A stretch of DNA of 7,323 bases from CAYJOG01 sp964371695 [NCBI: uncultured bacterium] (GTDB lineage: Bacteria; CAYJOG01), in the NCBI GenBank assembly GCA_964371695.1, contig CAYJOG010000137.1, positions 1-7,323 of the forward strand, written 5' to 3'. The notes beneath the pieces were generated by a model that saw only the letters and a program-made list of their open reading frames with translations, made no database searches and was not told the DNA's origin. The stretch's first letter is position 1. Each line of letters opens with the position of its first letter. Shown one piece after another: positions 5,484 through 7,323 of this stretch. Both the position numbers and the translations under genes were made by a program.

Positions 5484-5513
5484 TTTATTTTGCATACCCC
5501 TCCCTCTTAAAAT
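5484..5513 (+). promoter_or_regulatory. Possible promoter of the Helicase_C_3-domain gene
   Basis: The gap 5338-5521 turns AT-rich just before the gene. TAAAAT (5508-5513) ends 8 nt before ATG5522, with a poor -35 (TTTATT, 5484-5489) 18 nt upstream. Initiation would fall at or next to the ATG. The rest of the gap shows only short inverted repeats such as TTCAG-TG-CTGAA. Confidence 0.3.
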
Positions 5514-5521
5514 CCGCCGTT

Positions 5522-7150
5522 ATGCCGTTTATACCCATGGAAGACAGGGCGCTTTCTCGCGCCAGCCGCAACACCCTCATGAGCCTGCTTAGGGGCGTGG
5601 GCCGCATGGAAGACGACTTCGACCCGCAGGAAGACGTGATTGACGTGTACGTGCAGCGACTGCACTCAGTGCCCCGCCTGCAACGCTCCTGGGCCAATCT
5701 CAACGCCCTGCAAAAGGAAGCCGTCATTTATCTGATGAGTCGCTCCAGCCCTGTGCCCGAACCCGACTTTCAGACCTGGGCCAAGGCCAACCACAACATC
5801 AGAGGCGCAGAACTGAACAAGCTGGTGTCGCAGCTCACCCAGCGGGCCTGGTTGTGGACCGTGAGCCAGGAAGAAGACCGGGGTTACTGGATTCCCACGC
5901 CCATCCGGGCCTGGTGGGCCAACACCACGCTGGCTTCTGGCGGCACGCTGGAAGGCGGCGAACATCTCAACGGCTCGTTGTTCACCGATGCGCTCATCCT
6001 GTGGTCCATTCTGGAGCAAACCAGTTGCCGGGGCACCGAAGAGCGTCGGGGCGTGCGGTGGTATAAAAAAGATGTCGAGATTCTGGCGGGGCGGCTTTAT
6101 CCCGGTGTGCCCACACAAACCACCTGGCTGGCCCGCCAGCGGGTGAGCCTGTTGCTGGACACGTTTTATCACACCGGCTGGTGGCGGCTGGATGAAAAAG
6201 GGTTGTATCCCGCCCAGGACCTGGACATTCATCTGCTCAACCATCATCTGGGAGAGGCCATTCTCGAAACCCTGTGCGCCCAACGGCTGCAAGGGGCCTT
6301 GGGGGGCGTGTTCTGGGCCATTCAGTCGCTGGAAGGCGAAGTGGAACTGAAAAAAATCCTGCGCCAACTCGAAGAAAAAAACACCTGGGTGGCGGGCAAC
6401 CCGCAAGAAGCCCTGGAGCTTTTTGGCGCGGTGGGCGCAGCCCTGGGCTGGAAAATTTCGGACCTGAGTTTTGAGAGCCTGGAAACCGGCGGCGAGCGCA
6501 ACATGATGCGCTGGCTTGGCCCCGGCGCCATGCCCGAAACCCGCGCCCCCGGCGTGGTGCAACCCAATTTCGAAATCCTCATCAGCTCCAAGGCACCCCC
6601 CAAGCAACTTTACAAACTGCTGGCCATCAGCCGCCTGAAGGTGAATGACAATTATTTCACCCTGCATCTCGACCGCGAATATCTGGCCCGCGTGGTGGCC
6701 CTGGGCCTGCCGTTTGAACAGATCATGGCCACCCTGGCCGGTGTGGGGCAGCGCGAGATTCCCCAGAACGTGGCCTTTACCCTGAAGGACTGGGTGCGCA
6801 ACACGCTGGTGGCCGACGAAACCAACCACACGCTTTATCTGCCCCCCCTCACCGAAGTGGGCAAAGACATGCCCTGGCTGAAAGTGGCGGCCAAACTTTT
6901 CACCGTGCCCAAAAAAGGCGGCGCGGTAAAGCTGGACGAAAAAATATTCACCAGCGCTCTCAAACAACTGAACGACCGCCACGGGGCCTCGGTGTTCACC
7001 CTGCCCTATCCCGTTGCGGCCCTGAGCAAGATGCGCCCCCTGCTCAGCCCCTGGCGTCTCACCGAAGACGCCCCCGAAGACCCCCACCACAACAAGCTCA
7101 AAGACTTTTTGCGCAAACACCGCTCCGAAACCGTCACCAGCGGCGTGTGA
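5522..7150 (+). CDS. Protein with XPB/Ssl2-like Helicase_C_3 domain, no helicase motor
   Basis: A 542-residue soluble protein without signal peptide or membrane helix. Residues about 340-430 carry the pattern of the XPB/Ssl2 N-terminal domain (Helicase_C_3): GVVQPNFEILI at ~345, then a two-helix stretch, LHLDREYLARVVALGLPFEQIMATL, and IPQNVAFTLKDWVRN ending near 427. No Walker A, DEAD/DEAH box or other helicase motif is seen, and the N-terminal ~335 residues are helical and unfamiliar. In other bacteria such proteins can occur beside an XPB-type helicase or WYL-domain proteins, so a partner could lie beyond the right edge; that is inference. A TTG at 5474, with AGGA 6 nt upstream, would add 16 residues (NFVYFAYPSLLKSAV) that look like translated promoter DNA, so ATG5522 is preferred. 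ATG5537 is also possible. Confidence 0.72.
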   Translation: MPFIPMEDRALSRASRNTLMSLLRGVGRMEDDFDPQEDVIDVYVQRLHSVPRLQRSWANLNALQKEAVIYLMSRSSPVPEPDFQTWAKANHNIRGAELNKLVSQLTQRAWLWTVSQEEDRGYWIPTPIRAWWANTTLASGGTLEGGEHLNGSLFTDALILWSILEQTSCRGTEERRGVRWYKKDVEILAGRLYPGVPTQTTWLARQRVSLLLDTFYHTGWWRLDEKGLYPAQDLDIHLLNHHLGEAILETLCAQRLQGALGGVFWAIQSLEGEVELKKILRQLEEKNTWVAGNPQEALELFGAVGAALGWKISDLSFESLETGGERNMMRWLGPGAMPETRAPGVVQPNFEILISSKAPPKQLYKLLAISRLKVNDNYFTLHLDREYLARVVALGLPFEQIMATLAGVGQREIPQNVAFTLKDWVRNTLVADETNHTLYLPPLTEVGKDMPWLKVAAKLFTVPKKGGAVKLDEKIFTSALKQLNDRHGASVFTLPYPVAALSKMRPLLSPWRLTEDAPEDPHHNKLKDFLRKHRSETVTSGV

Positions 7151-7195
7151 GGAAAAAGTTGGCGGCTGGAAGCTGGTAAAAGAAAAGATCCCATC

Positions 7196-7227
7196 GTTCC
7201 CTCTCCCCTTTATGGGGAGAAGGGAAC
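7196..7227. repeat. Long intergenic hairpin (GTTCCCTCTCCCC / GGGGAGAAGGGAAC)
   Basis: Thirteen base pairs with one bulged A around a TTTAT loop, shortly after the Helicase_C_3-domain gene. No T-run follows, so it may protect the 3' end or be a dispersed palindromic unit and not an intrinsic terminator. Confidence 0.6.
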
Positions 7228-7252
7228 AAAGAGAAACGCCCCATCGCCCCGC

Positions 7253-7281
7253 CGTCATTCCTGCGAAGGCGGGAATCCAGT
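7253..7281. repeat. Dispersed palindromic repeat, CGTCATTCC...GGAATCCAG type
   Basis: ATTCCTGC and GCGGGAAT (one T-G wobble) close a GAAG loop, flanked by CGTC and CCAG. This unit is scattered through many proteobacterial genomes and is recognisable by its spurious translation WIPAFAGMT on the minus strand. It marks intergenic DNA. Confidence 0.75.
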
Positions 7282-7286
7282 CCAAC

Positions 7287-7306
7287 AAAGGCAAAAAACC
7301 TTTTTA
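7287..7306 (+). terminator. Weak terminator-like hairpin near the right end
   Basis: AAAGG and CCTTT pair across CAAAAAA and are followed by TTATTT. The stem is short and the loop long. It would end transcripts coming from the Helicase_C_3-domain gene if functional. Confidence 0.25.
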
Positions 7307-7323
7307 TTTGGGTAGTGGGGGGG

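Noticed and set aside
5666-7294. 542-codon minus-strand frame beginning MPLLDWIPAFAGMT
   Set aside because: It starts inside the dispersed repeat (WIPAFAGMT is its well-known spurious translation) and runs antisense to the Helicase_C_3-domain gene.
7315-7323. G-run at the right edge
   Set aside because: Probably a contig end or low-quality bases; too short to interpret.
1-7323. CRISPR array, tRNA or rRNA
   Set aside because: No regularly spaced direct repeats and no tRNA- or rRNA-like sequence were found. The repeats present are inverted and of unequal spacing.

Overview
The window is GC-rich, densely coding bacterial DNA. It carries short palindromic repeats and a type II toxin-antitoxin pair of a family common in Proteobacteria, and ends in a dispersed repeat of the CGTCATTCC...GGAATCCAG type. 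A proteobacterial (Pseudomonadota) origin is my best guess. I see no rRNA, tRNA or marker gene that fixes the class. The G-run at the right end may be a contig end.

Layout, left to right. (1) A minus-strand gene open at the left edge encodes an exported, cysteine-containing protein with a roughly 58-residue tandem repeat. (2) After a divergent intergenic region with a 14-bp perfect palindrome comes a plus-strand YhhN/TMEM86-type membrane protein (lysoplasmalogenase family). (3) The 270 bases after it form a chain of hairpins that looks like a small non-coding mobile element (element A), bounded by TGA triplets. (4) A minus-strand HigBA-like toxin-antitoxin operon follows. The XRE antitoxin is intact, but the RelE/HigB (Gp49-like) toxin gene is split by a 171-bp miniature element (element B) with 17-bp terminal inverted repeats and a 3-bp target duplication. 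Removing the element and one copy of the triplet restores a 125-codon toxin exactly. (5) Divergent from the operon, a large plus-strand gene encodes a DUF2723-type polytopic membrane protein with a C-terminal TPR region. (6) Next is a plus-strand cytosolic protein with the XPB/Ssl2-type Helicase_C_3 domain but no helicase motor. (7) The right end holds only hairpins and a dispersed repeat.

Three observations deserve attention. First, the toxin-antitoxin operon was caught after its toxin had been inactivated by a miniature element. Second, elements A and B share no terminal sequence but follow the same order of hairpins around an identical TCATGGATGA core, and both are flanked by TGA, suggesting one undescribed family. 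Third, several first-in-transcript genes lack a Shine-Dalgarno sequence and have a -10-like hexamer 6-12 nt before the start codon, whereas the internal antitoxin gene has a good Shine-Dalgarno sequence. That is the pattern expected with leaderless transcripts. The genes do not form one obvious pathway: membrane lipid turnover, an addiction module, a GT-C-like membrane protein and a DNA-repair-like protein are simply adjacent.
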